This document shows, piece after piece, positions 35,206 through 48,100 of a stretch of 64,000 nucleotides of DNA. The notes beneath the pieces were generated by a model. That model did not search any database. It worked only from the letters and a program-made list of their open reading frames with translations, and was not told the origin of the DNA. How positions within the stretch are numbered: the first letter of the stretch is position 1; the number at the start of each line of letters is the position of its first letter. Made by a program: the position numbers and the translations under genes. The stretch spans positions 3,100,001 to 3,164,000 of the forward strand of contig OX439129.1 of assembly GCA_949318235.1 (NCBI GenBank), in the 5' to 3' direction. The stretch comes from Ecdyonurus torrentis. Its lineage: Eukaryota > Arthropoda > Insecta > Ephemeroptera > Heptageniidae.

Positions 35206-36420
35206 CCGAAAGTCTGTAGCTTTATTAGTTTCTGAGATATCATGACAAATCGTTTTCAGAAACTGAAAAACACAATTTTTTTGGAAAAATTATTTTTCTC
35301 AAATTTGTTTCTAGAGGTGAATTTAAAACTATAGAGCGTTTTGCATCACTTTATTTCAAAACCGCAACTTTCTATCTCAATTGGAACTCGAGTTACAAAC
35401 TTTTTTTTTCTTCATATGGGCTACAATGCTATAGACTTCGGTAAGAAAATTCGAAAATTCTCAAAAACTGAGAAAGTTTTAGTTTTTGCGACTAAAGTTT
35501 TATAAACTTTTCATAAGACATTTCAAAGTGATACATTTCAGTTGAAACCGTAAGTCTGTAGCATTATTAGTTTCTGAGATATCATCAAAAATCGTTTTCA
35601 GAAACTGAAAAACACAATTTTTTTGGAAAAATTATTATTCTCAAATTTGTTTCTAGAGGTGCATTTAAAACTATAGAGCGTTTTGCATCACTTTATTTCA
35701 AAACCGCAACTTTCTATCTCAATTGGATCTCGAGTTACAAACTTTTTTTTCTTCATATGGGCTACCATGCTATAGACTTCGGTAAGAAAATACGAAAGTT
35801 CTCAAAAACTGAGAAAGTTTTATTTTTTGCGACTAAAGTGTCATAAACTTTTTGTTAGACATTTCAAAGTGATACATTTCAGTTCAAACCGTAAGTCTGT
35901 AGCATTATTAGTTTCTGAAATATCAACAAAAATCGTTTTCAGAATCTGAAAAACACAATTTTTTTCAAAAAATTTTTTTTCTCAATTTTGTTTCTAGAGG
36001 TGAATTTAGTACTATAGAGCGTTTTGCATCACTTTATTTCAAAACCACAACTTTACATCTCAATTAGAACTTGAGTTACAAACTTTTTTTTCTTCATATG
36101 GGCTACAATGCTATAGACTTCGGTAAGAAAATTCGAAAATTCTCAAATACTAAGAAAGTTTTAGTTTTTGCGACTTAAGTGTTATAAACTTTTCATAAGA
36201 CATTTTAAAGTGATACATTTCAGTTCAAACCGTAAGTTTGTAGCATTATTAGTTTCTGAGATATCATCAAAAATCGTTTTCAGAAACTGAAAAACACAAT
36301 TTTTTTGAAAAAATTATTTTTCTCAAATTTGTTTCTAGAGGTGAATTTAAAACTATAGAGCGTTTTGCATCACTTTATTTCAAAACCGCAACTTTCTATC
36401 TCAATTGGAACTCGAGTTAC
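35206..36420 (+). repeat. Third, truncated copy of the cluster
   Basis: It follows the same order through GGATCTCGAG, GGCTACCATGC and GTTTGTAGC, then departs at about 36,420. Here GTTACAAAC leads to GGCTACAATTTTATAG, where the previous two copies have GTTACGAAC and ATGGTCTAC. It has a private ATCAACAAAAATCG near 35,923. Confidence 0.8.
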
Positions 36421-37313
36421 AAACTTTTTTTTTCTTCATATGGGCTACAATTTTATAGACTTCGGTAAGAAAATACGAAAATTCTCAAAAACTGAGAAAG
36501 TTTTATTTTTTGCGACTTAAGTGTAATAAACTTTTCATAAGACATTTCAAAGTGATACATTTCAGTTCAAACCGTAAGTCTGTTGCATTATTAGTTTCTA
36601 AAATATCATCAAAAATCGTTGTCAGAATCTGAAAAACACAATTTTTTTCGAAAATTTTTTTTTCTCAATTTTGTTTCGAGAGGTTAATTTAGTACTATAA
36701 AGCGTTTTGCATCACTTTATTTCAAAACCACAACTTTACATCTCAATTGGAACTCGAGTTACAAACTTTTTTTTTCTTCATATGGGCTACAATGCTATAG
36801 ACTTCGGTAAGAAAATACGAAAATTCTCAAAAACTGAGAAAGTTTTATTTTTTGCGACTTAAGTGTAATAAACTTTTCATAAGACATTTCAAAGTGATAC
36901 ATTTCAGTTCAAACCGTAAGTCTGTTGCATTATTAGTTTCTGAGATATCATCAAAAATCGTTTCCAGAATCTGAAAAACACAATTTTTTTCGAAAAATTT
37001 TTTTGCTCAATTTTGTTTCTAGAGGTTAATTTAGTACTATAGAGCGTTTTGCATCACTTTATTTCAAAACCACAACTTTCTATCTCAATTAGAACTCGAG
37101 TTACAAACTTTTTTTTTTCTTCATATAGGCTACAATGCTATAAACTTCGGTAAGAAAATTCGAAAATTCTCAAAAACTGAGAAAGTTTTAGTTTTTGCGA
37201 CTTAAGTTTTATAAACTTTTCATAAGACATTTCAAAGTGATACATTTCAGTTCAAACCGTAAGCCTGTAGCATTATTAGTTTCTGAGATATTATCAAAAA
37301 TCGTTTTCAGAAT
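36421..37313 (+). repeat. Linker block of three monomers (TTTTATAG / TTGTCAG / TTTCCAG / ATAGGCTAC)
   Basis: An ordered block runs ACAATTTTATAG (36,448), CGTTGTCAG (36,617), CGTTTCCAG near 36,960 and CATATAGGCTAC near 37,123, then CTGAAACACAC at 37,314. The spacing CGTTGTCAG to CTGAAACACAC is 697 bp. The same block at 696-697 bp spacing precedes the anchors at 48,925, 54,727, 57,800 and 61,897. It is a stable sub-module that travels as a unit. Confidence 0.82.
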
Positions 37314-40300
37314 CTGAAACACACAATTTTTTTCGAAAAAAATTTTTTCTCAATTTTGTTTCTAGAGGTGAATTTAGTACTAGAGAGCGTTTTGCATCAC
37401 TTAATTTCAAAACCACAACTTTCCATCTCAATTAAAACTCGAGTTACAAACTTTTTTTTCTTCATATGGGCTACAATGCTATAGACATCGGTAAGAAAAT
37501 TCGAAAATTCTCAAAAACTGAGAAAGTTTTAGTTTTTGCGACTAAAGTGTTATAAACTTTTCATAAGACATTTTAAAGTAATACATTTCAGTTCAAACCG
37601 TAAGTCTGTAGCATTATTAGTTTCTGAAATATCATCAAAAATCGTTTTCAGAATCTGAAAAACACAATTTTTTTCAAAAAATTTTTTTTCTCAATTTTGT
37701 TTCTAGAGGTGAATTTAAAACTATAGAGCGTTTTGCATCACTTTATTTCAAAACCGCAACTTTACATCTCAATTAGAACTCGAGTTACATACTTTTTTTT
37801 TCTTCATATGGGCTACAATGCTATAACACTTCGGTAAGAAAATTCGAAAATTCTCAAATACTAAGAAAGTTTTAGTTTTTGCGACTAAAGTGTTAAAAAC
37901 TTTTTATAAGACATTTAAAAGTGATACATTTCAGTTCAAACCGTAAGTCTGTAGCATTATTAGTTTCTGAGATATCATCAAAAATCGTTTTCAGAAACTG
38001 AAAAACACAATTTTTTTGGAAAAATTATTTTTCTCAAATTTGTTTCTAGAGGTGAATTTAAAACTATAGAGCGTTTTGCATCACTTTATTTCAAAACCAC
38101 AATTTTCTATCTCAATTGGAACTCGAGTTACAAACTTTTTTTTCTTCATATGGTCTACAATGCTATAGACTTCGGTAAGAAAATACGAAAATTCTCAAAA
38201 ACTGAGAAAGTTTTATTTTTTTGCGACTAAAGTGTAATAAACTTTTCGTTAGACATTTCAAAGTGATACATTTCAGTTCAAACCGTAAGTCTGTAGAATT
38301 ATTAGTTTCTGAGATATCATCAAAAATCGTTTTCAGAATCTGAAAAACAATTTTTTTCGAAAATTTTTTTTTCTCAATTTTGTTTCTAGAGGTAAATTTA
38401 GTACTATAAAGCGTTTTGCATCACTTTATTTCAAAACCGCAACTTTCTATCTCAATTGGAACTCGAGTTACAAACTTTTTTTTTCTTCATATGGGCTACA
38501 ATGCTATAGACTTCGGTAAGAAAATACGAAAATTCTCAAAAACTGAGAAAGTTTTATTTTTTGCGACTTAAGTGTAATAAACTTTTCATAAGACATTTCA
38601 AAGTGATACATTTCAGTTCAAACCGTAAGTCTGTTGCATTATTAGTTTCTAAAATATCATCAAAAATCGTTTTCAGAATCTGAAAAACACAATTTTTTTC
38701 GAAAAATTTTTTTTCTCAATTTTGTTTCGAGAGGTTAATTTAGTACTATAGAGCGTTTTGCATCACTTTATTTCAAAACCACAACTTTACATCTCAATTG
38801 GAACTCGAGTTTAAAATTTTTTTTTCTTCATATGGGCTACAATGCTATAGACTTCGGTAAGAAAATACGAAAATTCTCAAAAACTGAGAAAGTTTTATTT
38901 TTTGCGACTAAAGTTTTATAAACTTTTCATAAGACATTTCAAAGAGATACATTTCAGTTCAAACCGTTAGCCTGTAGCATTATTAGTTTCTGAGATATCA
39001 TCAAAAATCGTTTTCAGAAACTGAAAAACACAATTTTTTTGGAAAAATTATTTTTCTCAAATTTGTTTCTAGAGGTGAATTTAAAACTATAGAGCGTTTT
39101 GCATCACTTTATTTCAAAACCGCAACTTTCTATCTCAATTGGAACTCGAGTTACAAACTTTTTTTTTCTTCATATGGGCTACAATGCTATAGACTTCGGT
39201 AAGAAAATTCGAAAATTCTCAAATACCAAAAAAAGTTTTAGTTTTTGCGACTAAAGTGTTATAATTTTTTCATACGACATTTCAAAGTTATACATTTCAG
39301 TTCAAACCGTAAGTCTGTAGCATTATTAGTTTCTGAGATATCATCAAAAATCGTTTTCAGAAACTGAAAAACACAATTTTTTTGAAAAAATTATTTTTCT
39401 CAAATTTGTTTCTAGAGGTGAATTTAAAACTATAGAGCGTTTTGCATCACTTTATTTCAAAACCGCAACTTTCTATCTCAATTGGAACTCGAGTTACAAA
39501 CTTTTTTTTCTTCATATGGGCTACAATGCTATAGACTTCGGTAAGAAAATACGAAAATTCTCAAAAACTGAGAAAGTTTTATTTTTTGCGACTAAAGTGT
39601 AATAAACTTTTTGTTAGACATTTCAAAGTGATACATTTCAGTTCAAACCGAAAGTCTGTAGCTTTATTAGTTTCTGAGATATCATGACAAATCGTTTTCA
39701 GAAACTGAAAAACACAATTTTTTTGGAAAAATTATTTTTCTCAAATTTGTTTCTAGAGGTGAATTTAAAACTATAGAGCGTTTTGCATCACTTTATTTCA
39801 AAACCGCAACTTTCTATCTCAATTGGAACTCGAGTTACAAACTTTTTTTTTCTTCATATGGGCTACAATGCTATAGACTTCGGTAAGAAAATTCGAAAAT
39901 TCTCAAAAACTGAGAAAGTTTTAGTTTTTGCGACTAAAGTTTTATAAACTTTTCATAAGACATTTCAAAGTGATACATTTCAGTTGAAACCGTAAGTCTG
40001 TAGCATTATTAGTTTCTGAGATATCATCAAAAATCGTTTTCAGAAACTGAAAAACACAATTTTTTTGGAAAAATTATTTTTCTCAAATTTGTTTCTAGAG
40101 GTGCATTTAAAACTATAGAGCGTTTTGCATCACTTTATTTCAAAACCGCAACTTTCTATCTCAATTGGAACTCGAGTTACAAACTTTTTTTTCTTCATAT
40201 GGGCTACAATGCTATAGACTTCGGTAAGAAAATATGAAAATTCTCAAAAACTGAGAAAGTTTTATTTTTTGCGACTAAAGTGTCATAAACTTTTTGTTAG

Positions 40301-40389
40301 ACATTTCAAAGTGATACATTTCAGTTCAAACCGTAAGTCTGTAGCATTATTAGTTTCTGAAATATCATCAAAAATCGTTTTCAGAATCT
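37314..40389 (+). repeat. 9-monomer segment, copy 2 (partner at 29,797)
   Basis: Second copy of 29,797-32,876. Differences include ACATTTAAAAG against ACATTTCAAAG near 37,914 and 30,397, GTTTAAAATTTT against GTTAAAAATTTT near 38,810 and 31,293, and loss of the GGATCTCGAG and CTACCATGC states. The right part overlaps the tandem 8-mer below. Confidence 0.8.
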
Positions 40390-41168
40390 GAAAATAACAA
40401 TTTTTTTCGAAAAAAATTTTTCTCAATTTTGTTTCTAGAGGTGAATTTAGTACTAGAGAGCGTTTTGCATCACTTTATTTCAAACCACAACTTTCCATCT
40501 CAATTAAAACTCGAGTTACAAACTTTTTTTTCTTCATATGGGCTACAATGCTATAGACATCGGTAAGAAAATTCGAAAATTCTCAAAAACTGAGAAAGTT
40601 TTAGTTTTTGCGACTAAAGTGTTATAAACTTTTCATAAGACATTTTAAAGTGATACATTTCAATTCAAACCGTAAGTCTGTAGCATTATTAGTTTCTGAG
40701 ATATCATCAAAAATCGTTTTCAGAAACTGAAAAACACAATTTTTTTGGAAAAATTATTTTTCTCAAATTTGTTTCTAGAGGTGCATTTAAAACTATAGAG
40801 CGTTTTGCATCACTTTATTTCAAAACCGCAACTTTCTATCTCAATTGGAACTCGAGTTACAAATTTTTTTTTTCTTCATATGGGCTACCATGCTATAGAC
40901 TTCGGTAAGAAAATACGAAAATTCTCAAAAACTGAGAAAGTTTTATTTTTTGCGACTAAAGTGTCATAAACTTTTTGTTAGACATTTCAAAGTGATACAT
41001 TTCAGTTCAAACCGTAAGTCTTTAGCATTATTAGTTTCTGAAATATCATCAAAAATCGTTTTCAGAATCTGAAAAACACAATTTTTTTCAAAAATTTTTT
41101 TTTCTCAATTTTGTTTCTAGAGGTGAATTTAGTACTATAGAGCGTTTTGCATCACTTTATTTCAAAAC
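38438..41168 (+). repeat. 8-monomer tandem duplication, copy 1 (2,731 bp)
   Basis: It is repeated at once at 41,169-43,899. GTTTCGAGAGG occurs at 38,724 and 41,455, and the rare CTGAAAATAACAA at 40,389 and 43,120, both 2,731 bp apart. TTTCAAACCACAAC lacking one A, CATTTCAATTCAAACC and GTCTTTAGC are also shared. The copies are bounded by AAACCG at 41,169 where copy 2 ends in AAACCA at 43,900. Confidence 0.9.
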
Positions 41169-43899
41169 CGCAACTTTCTATCTCAATTGGAACTCGAGTT
41201 ACAAACTTTTTTTTTCTTCATATGGGCTACAATGCTATAGACTTCGGTAAGAAAATACGAAAATTCTCAAAAACTGAGAAAGTTTTATTTTTTGCGACTT
41301 AAGTGTAATAAACTTTTCATAAGACATTTCAAAGTGATACATTTCAGTTCAAACCGTAAGTCTGTTGCATTATTAGTTTCTAAAATATCATCAAAAATCG
41401 TTTTCAGAATCTGAAAAACACAATTTTTTTCGAAAAATTTTTTTTCTCAATTTTGTTTCGAGAGGTTAATTTAGTACTATAGAGCGTTTTGCATCACTTT
41501 ATTTCAAAACCACAACTTTACATCTCAATTGGAACTCGAGTTAAAAATTTTTTTTTCTTCATATGGGCTACAATGCTATAGACTTCGGTAAGAAAATACG
41601 AAAATTCTCAAAAACTGAGAAAGTTTTATTTTTTGCGACTAAAGTTTTATAAACTTTTCATAAGACATTTCAAAGAGATACATTTCAGTTCAAACCGTTA
41701 GCCTGTAGCATTATTAGTTTCTGAGATATCATCAAAAATCGTTTTCAGAAACTGAAAAACACAATTTTTTTGGAAAAATTATTTTTCTCAAATTTGTTTC
41801 TAGAGGTGAATTTAAAACTATAGAGCGTTTTGCATCACTTTATTTCAAAACCGCAACTTTCTATCTCAATTGGAACTCGAGTTACAAACTTTTTTTTTCT
41901 TCATATGGGCTACAATGCTATAGACTTCGGTAAGAAAATTCGAAAATTCTCAAATACCAAAAAAAGTTTTAGTTTTTGCGACTAAAGTGTTATAATTTTT
42001 TCATACGACATTTCAAAGTTATACATTTCAGTTCAAACCGTAAGTCTGTAGCATTATTAGTTTCTGAGATATCATCAAAAATCGTTTTCAGAAACTGAAA
42101 AACACAATTTTTTTGAAAAAATTATTTTTCTCAAATTTGTTTCTAGAGGTGAATTTAAAACTATAGAGCGTTTTGCATCACTTTATTTCAAAACCGCAAC
42201 TTTCTATCTCAATTGGAACTCGAGTTACAAACTTTTTTTTCTTCATATGGGCTACAATGCTATAGACTTCGGTAAGAAAATACGAAAATTCTCAAAAACT
42301 GAGAAAGTTTTATTTTTTGCGACTAAAGTGTAATAAACTTTTTGTTAGACATTTCAAAGTGATACATTTCAGTTCAAACCGAAAGTCTGTAGCTTTATTA
42401 GTTTCTGAGATATCATGACAAATCGTTTTCAGAAACTGAAAAACACAATTTTTTTGGAAAAATTATTTTTCTCAAATTTGTTTCTAGAGGTGAATTTAAA
42501 ACTATAGAGCGTTTTGCATCACTTTATTTCAAAACCGCAACTTTCTATCTCAATTGGAACTCGAGTTACAAACTTTTTTTTTCTTCATATGGGCTACAAT
42601 GCTATAGACTTCGGTAAGAAAATTCGAAAATTCTCAAAAACTGAGAAAGTTTTAGTTTTTGCGACTAAAGTTTTATAAACTTTTCATAAGACATTTCAAA
42701 GTGATACATTTCAGTTGAAACCGTAAGTCTGTAGCATTATTAGTTTCTGAGATATCATCAAAAATCGTTTTCAGAAACTGAAAAACACAATTTTTTTGGA
42801 AAAATTATTTTTCTCAAATTTGTTTCTAGAGGTGCATTTAAAACTATAGAGCGTTTTGCATCACTTTATTTCAAAACCGCAACTTTCTATCTCAATTGGA
42901 ACTCGAGTTACAAACTTTTTTTTCTTCATATGGGCTACAATGCTATAGACTTCGGTAAGAAAATATGAAAATTCTCAAAAACTGAGAAAGTTTTATTTTT
43001 TGCGACTAAAGTGTCATAAACTTTTTGTTAGACATTTCAAAGTGATACATTTCAGTTCAAACCGTAAGTCTGTAGCATTATTAGTTTCTGAAATATCATC
43101 AAAAATCGTTTTCAGAATCTGAAAATAACAATTTTTTTCGAAAAAAATTTTTCTCAATTTTGTTTCTAGAGGTGAATTTAGTACTAGAGAGCGTTTTGCA
43201 TCACTTTATTTCAAACCACAACTTTCCATCTCAATTAAAACTCGAGTTACAAACTTTTTTTTCTTCATATGGGCTACAATGCTATAGACATCGGTAAGAA
43301 AATTCGAAAATTCTCAAAAACTGAGAAAGTTTTAGTTTTTGCGACTAAAGTGTTATAAACTTTTCATAAGACATTTTAAAGTGATACATTTCAATTCAAA
43401 CCGTAAGTCTGTAGCATTATTAGTTTCTGAGATATCATCAAAAATCGTTTTCAGAAACTGAAAAACACAATTTTTTTGGAAAAATTATTTTTCTCAAATT
43501 TGTTTCTAGAGGTGCATTTAAAACTATAGAGCGTTTTGCATCACTTTATTTCAAAACCGCAACTTTCTATCTCAATTGGAACTCGAGTTACAAATTTTTT
43601 TTTTTCTTCATATGGGCTACCATGCTATAGACTTCGGTAAGAAAATACGAAAATTCTCAAAAACTGAGAAAGTTTTATTTTTTGCGACTAAAGTGTCATA
43701 AACTTTTTGTTAGACATTTCAAAGTGATACATTTCAGTTCAAACCGTAAGTCTTTAGCATTATTAGTTTCTGAAATATCATCAAAAATCGTTTTCAGAAT
43801 CTGAAAAACACAATTTTTTTCAAAAATTTTTTTTTCTCAATTTTGTTTCTAGAGGTGAATTTAGTACTATAGAGCGTTTTGCATCACTTTATTTCAAAA
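41169..43899 (+). repeat. 8-monomer tandem duplication, copy 2 (2,731 bp)
   Basis: Near-identical copy of 38,438-41,168. T-run length differs near 43,595, and GTTAAAAATTTT near 41,541 differs from GTTTAAAATTTT near 38,810. It then continues into a GAACTTGAG monomer of the type seen near 34,360 and 36,066, so its right neighbour is the ancestral one. Confidence 0.9.
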
Positions 43900-45168
43900 C
43901 CACAACTTTACATCTCAATTAGAACTTGAGTTACAAACTTTTTTTTTCTTCATATGGGCTACAATGCTATAGACTTCGGTAAGAAAATTCGAAAATTCTC
44001 AAATACTAAGAAAGTTTTAGTTTTTGCGACTTAAGTGTTATAAACTTTTCATAAGACATTTTAAAGTGATACATTTCAGTTCAAACCGTAAGTTTGTAGC
44101 ATTATTAGTTTCTGAGATATCATCAAAAATCGTTTTCAGAAACTGAAAAACACAATTTTTTTGAAAAAATTATTTTTCTCAAATTTGTTTCTAGAGGTGA
44201 ATTTAAAACTATAGAGCGTTTTGCATCACTTTATTTCAAAACCACAACTTTACATCTCAATTAGAACTCGAGTTACGAACTTTTTTTTTCTTCATATGGT
44301 CTACAATGCTATAGACTTCGGTAAGAAAATACGAAAATTCTCAAAAACTGAGAAAGTTTAATTTTTTTGCGACTAAAGTGTAATAAACTTTTCGTTAAAC
44401 ATTTCAAAGTGATACATTTCAGTTCAAACCGTAAGTCTGTAGAATTATTAGTTTCTGAGATATCATCAAAAATCGTTTTCAGAATCTGAAAAACAATTTT
44501 TTTCGAAAATTTTTTTTTCTCAATTTTGTTTCTAGAGGTAAATTTAGTACTATAGAGCGTTTTGCATCACTTTATTTCAAAACCGCAACTTTCTATCTCA
44601 ATTGGAACTCGAGTTACAAACTTTTTTTTTCTTCATATGGGCTACAATTTTATAGACTTCGGTAAGAAAATACGAAAATTCTCAAAAACTGAGAAAGTTT
44701 TATTTTTTGCGACTTAAGTGTAATAAACTTTTCATAAGACATTTCAAAGTGATACATTTCAGTTCAAACCGTAAGTCTGTTGCATTATTAGTTTCTAAAA
44801 TATCATCAAAAATCGTTGTCAGAATCTGAAAAACACAATTTTTTTCGAAAAATTTTTTTTTCTCAATTTTGTTTCGAGAGGTTAATTTAGTACTATAAAG
44901 CGTTTTGCATCACTTTATTTCAAAACCACAACTTTACATCTCAATTGGAACTCGAGTTACAAACTTTTTTTTTCTTCATATGGGCTACAATGCTATAGAC
45001 TTCGGTAAGAAAATACGAAAATTCTCAAAAACTGAGAAAGTTTTATTTTTTGCGACTTAAGTGTAATAAACTTTTCATAAGACATTTCAAAGTGATACAT
45101 TTCAGTTCAAACCGTAAGCCTGTAGCATTATTAGTTTCTGAGATATTATCAAAAATCGTTTTCAGAAT
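43900..45168 (+). repeat. End of domain B: GAACTTGAG to CGTTGTCAG monomers
   Basis: Monomers with GTTTGTAGC, GTTACGAAC plus ATGGTCTAC, GTTTAATTTTTTTGCG, ACAATTTTATAG (44,644) and CGTTGTCAG (44,813) lead to the CTGAAACACAC anchor. The TTTCCAG/ATAGGCTAC part found in the other copies of the linker block is missing: CGTTGTCAG to the anchor is only about 356 bp here, against 696-697 bp elsewhere. Confidence 0.8.
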
Positions 45169-48100
45169 CTGAAACACACAATTTTTTTCGAAAAAAATTT
45201 TTTCTCAATTTTGTTTCTAGAGGTGAATTTAGTACTAGAGAGCGTTTTGCATCACATTATTTCAAAACCACAACTTTCCATCTCAATTAAAACTCGAGTT
45301 ACAAACTTTTTTTTCTTCATATGGGCTACAATGCTATAGACATCGGTAAGAAAATTCGAAAATTCTCAAAAACTGAGAAAGTTTTAGTTTTTGCGACTAA
45401 AGTGTTATAAACATTTCATAAGACATTTTAAAGTGATACATTTCAGTTCAAACCGTAAGTCTGTAGCATTATTAGTTTCTGAAATATCATCAAAAATCGT
45501 TTTCAGAATCTGAAAAACACAATTTTTTTCAAAAATTTTTTTTTCTCAATTTTGTTTCTAGAGGTGAATTTAGTACTATAGAGCGTTTTGCATCACTTTA
45601 TTTCAAAACCACAACTTTACATCTCAATTAGAACTCGAGTTACAAACTTTTTTTTTCTTCATATGGGCTACAATGCTATAGACTTCGGTAAGAAAATTCG
45701 AAAATTCTCAAATACTAAGAAAGTTTTAGTTTTTGCGACTTAAGTGTTATAAACTTTTCATAAGACATTTTAAAGTGATACATTTCAGTTCAAACCGTAA
45801 GTCTGTAGCATTATTAGTTTCTGAGATATCATCAAAAATCGTTTTCAGAAACTGAAAAACACAATTTTTTTGAAAAAATTATTTTTCTCAAATTTGTTTC
45901 TAGAGGTGAATTTAAAACTATAGAGCGTTTTGCATCACTTTATTTCAAAACCACAACTTTCTATCTCAATTGGAAGTCGAGTTACAAACTTTTTTTTCTT
46001 CATATGGGCTACAATGCTATAGACTTCGGTAAGAAAATACAAAAATTCTCAAAAACTGAGAAAGTTTTATTTTTTGCGACTAAAGTGTATAAACTTTTCG
46101 TTAGACATTTCAAAGTGATACATTTCAGTTCAAACCGTAAGTCTGTAGCATTATTAGTTTCTGAGATATCATCAAAAATCGTTTTCAGAATCTGAAAAAC
46201 ACAATTTTTTTCGAAAATTTTTTTTCTCAATTTTGTTTCTAGAGGTAAATTTAGTACTATAGAGCGTTTTGCATCACTTTATTTCAAAACCGCAACTTTC
46301 TATCTCAATTGGAACTCGAGTTACAAACTTTTTTTTTTTCATATGAGCTACAATGCTATGGACTTCGGTAAGAAAATACGAAAATTCTCAAAAACTAAAA
46401 AAGTTTATTTTTTGCGACTTAAGTGTAACAAACTTTTCATAAGTCATTTCAAAGTGATACATTTCAGTTCAAACCGTAAGTCTGTAGCATTATCAGTTTC
46501 TGAGATATCATCAAAAATCGTTTTCAGAATCTGAAAAACACAATTTTTTTCAAAAAATTTTTTTTCTCAATTTTGTTTCTAGAGGTGAATTTAGTACTAT
46601 AGAGCGTTTTGCATCACTTTATTTCAAAACCACAACTTTCCATCTCAATTAAAACTCGAGTTACAAACTTTTTTTTCTTCATATGGGCTACAATGCTATA
46701 GACATCGGTAAGAAAATTCGAAAATTCTCAAAAACTAAAAAAGTTTATTTTTTGCGACTTAAGTGTAACAAACTTTTCATAAGTCATTTCAAAGTGATAC
46801 ATTTCAGTTCAAACCGTAAGTCTGTAGCATTATCAGTTTCTGAGATATCATCAAAAATCGTTTTCAGAATCTGAAAAACACAATTTTTTTCAAAAAATTT
46901 TTTTTCTCAATTTTGTTTCTAGAGGTGAATTTAGTACTATAGAGCGTTTTGCATCACTTTATTTCAAAACCACAACTTTCCATCTCAATTAAAACTCGAG
47001 TTACAAACTTTTTTTTCTTCATATGGGCTACAATGCTATAGACATCGGTAAGAAAATTCGAAAATTCTCAAAAACTGAGAAAGTTTTAGTTTTTAGGACT
47101 AAAGTGTTATAAACTTTTCATAAGACATTTCAAAGTGATACATTTCAGTTCAAACCGTAAGTCTCTAGCATTATTAGTTTCTGAGAAATCATCAAAAATC
47201 GTTTTCAGAATCTGAAAAACACAATTTTTTTCGAAATTTTTTTTTCTCAAATTTGTTTCTAGAGGTGAATATAAAACTATAGAGCATTTTGCACCACTTT
47301 ATTTCAAAACCGCAACCAACTTTCTATCTCAAATGGAACTCGAGTTACAAACTTTTTTTTTTCTTCATATGGGCTACAATGCTATAGACTTCGGTAAGAA
47401 AATACGAAAAATCTCAAAAACTGAGAAAGTTTAAGTTTTTGCGACTAAAGTTTAAAAAACTTTTCGTTAGACATTTCAAAGTGATACGTTTCAGTTCAAA
47501 CCGTAAGTCTGTAGAATTATTAGTTTCTGAGATATCATCAAAAATCGTTTTCAGAATCTGAAAAACAATTTTTTTCGAAAATTTTTTTTTCTCAATTTTG
47601 TTTCTAGAGGTAAATTTAGTACTATAGAGCGTTTTGCATCACTTTATTTCAAAACCGCAACTTTCTATCTCAATTGGAACTCGAGTTACAAACTTTTTTT
47701 TTCTTCATATGGGCTACAATTTTATAGACTTCGGTAAGAAAATACGAAAATTCTCAAAAACTGAGAAAGTTTTATTTTTTGCGACTTAAGTGTAATAAAC
47801 TTTTCATCAGACATTTCAAAGTGATACATTTCAGTTCAAACCGTAAGTCTGTAGCATTATTAGTTTCTGAGATATCATCAAAAATCGTTTTCAGAAACTG
47901 AAAAACACAATTTTTTTGAAAAAATTATTTTTCTCAAATTTGTTTCTAGAGGTGAATTTAAAACTATAGAGCGTTTTGCATCACTTTATTTCAAAACCGC
48001 AACTTTCTATCTCAATTGGAACTCGAGTTACAAACTTTTTTTTTCTTCATATGGGCTACAATTTTATAGACTTCGGTAAGAAAATACGAAAATTCTCAAA

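Noticed and set aside
46004..46230. Overlapping open frames on both strands (63 codons + and 73 codons -), repeated at 49,760 and 55,562
   Set aside because: Both strands of one monomer are open by chance. Copies differ only by repeat unit, and there is no start context, domain or codon bias to favour either.
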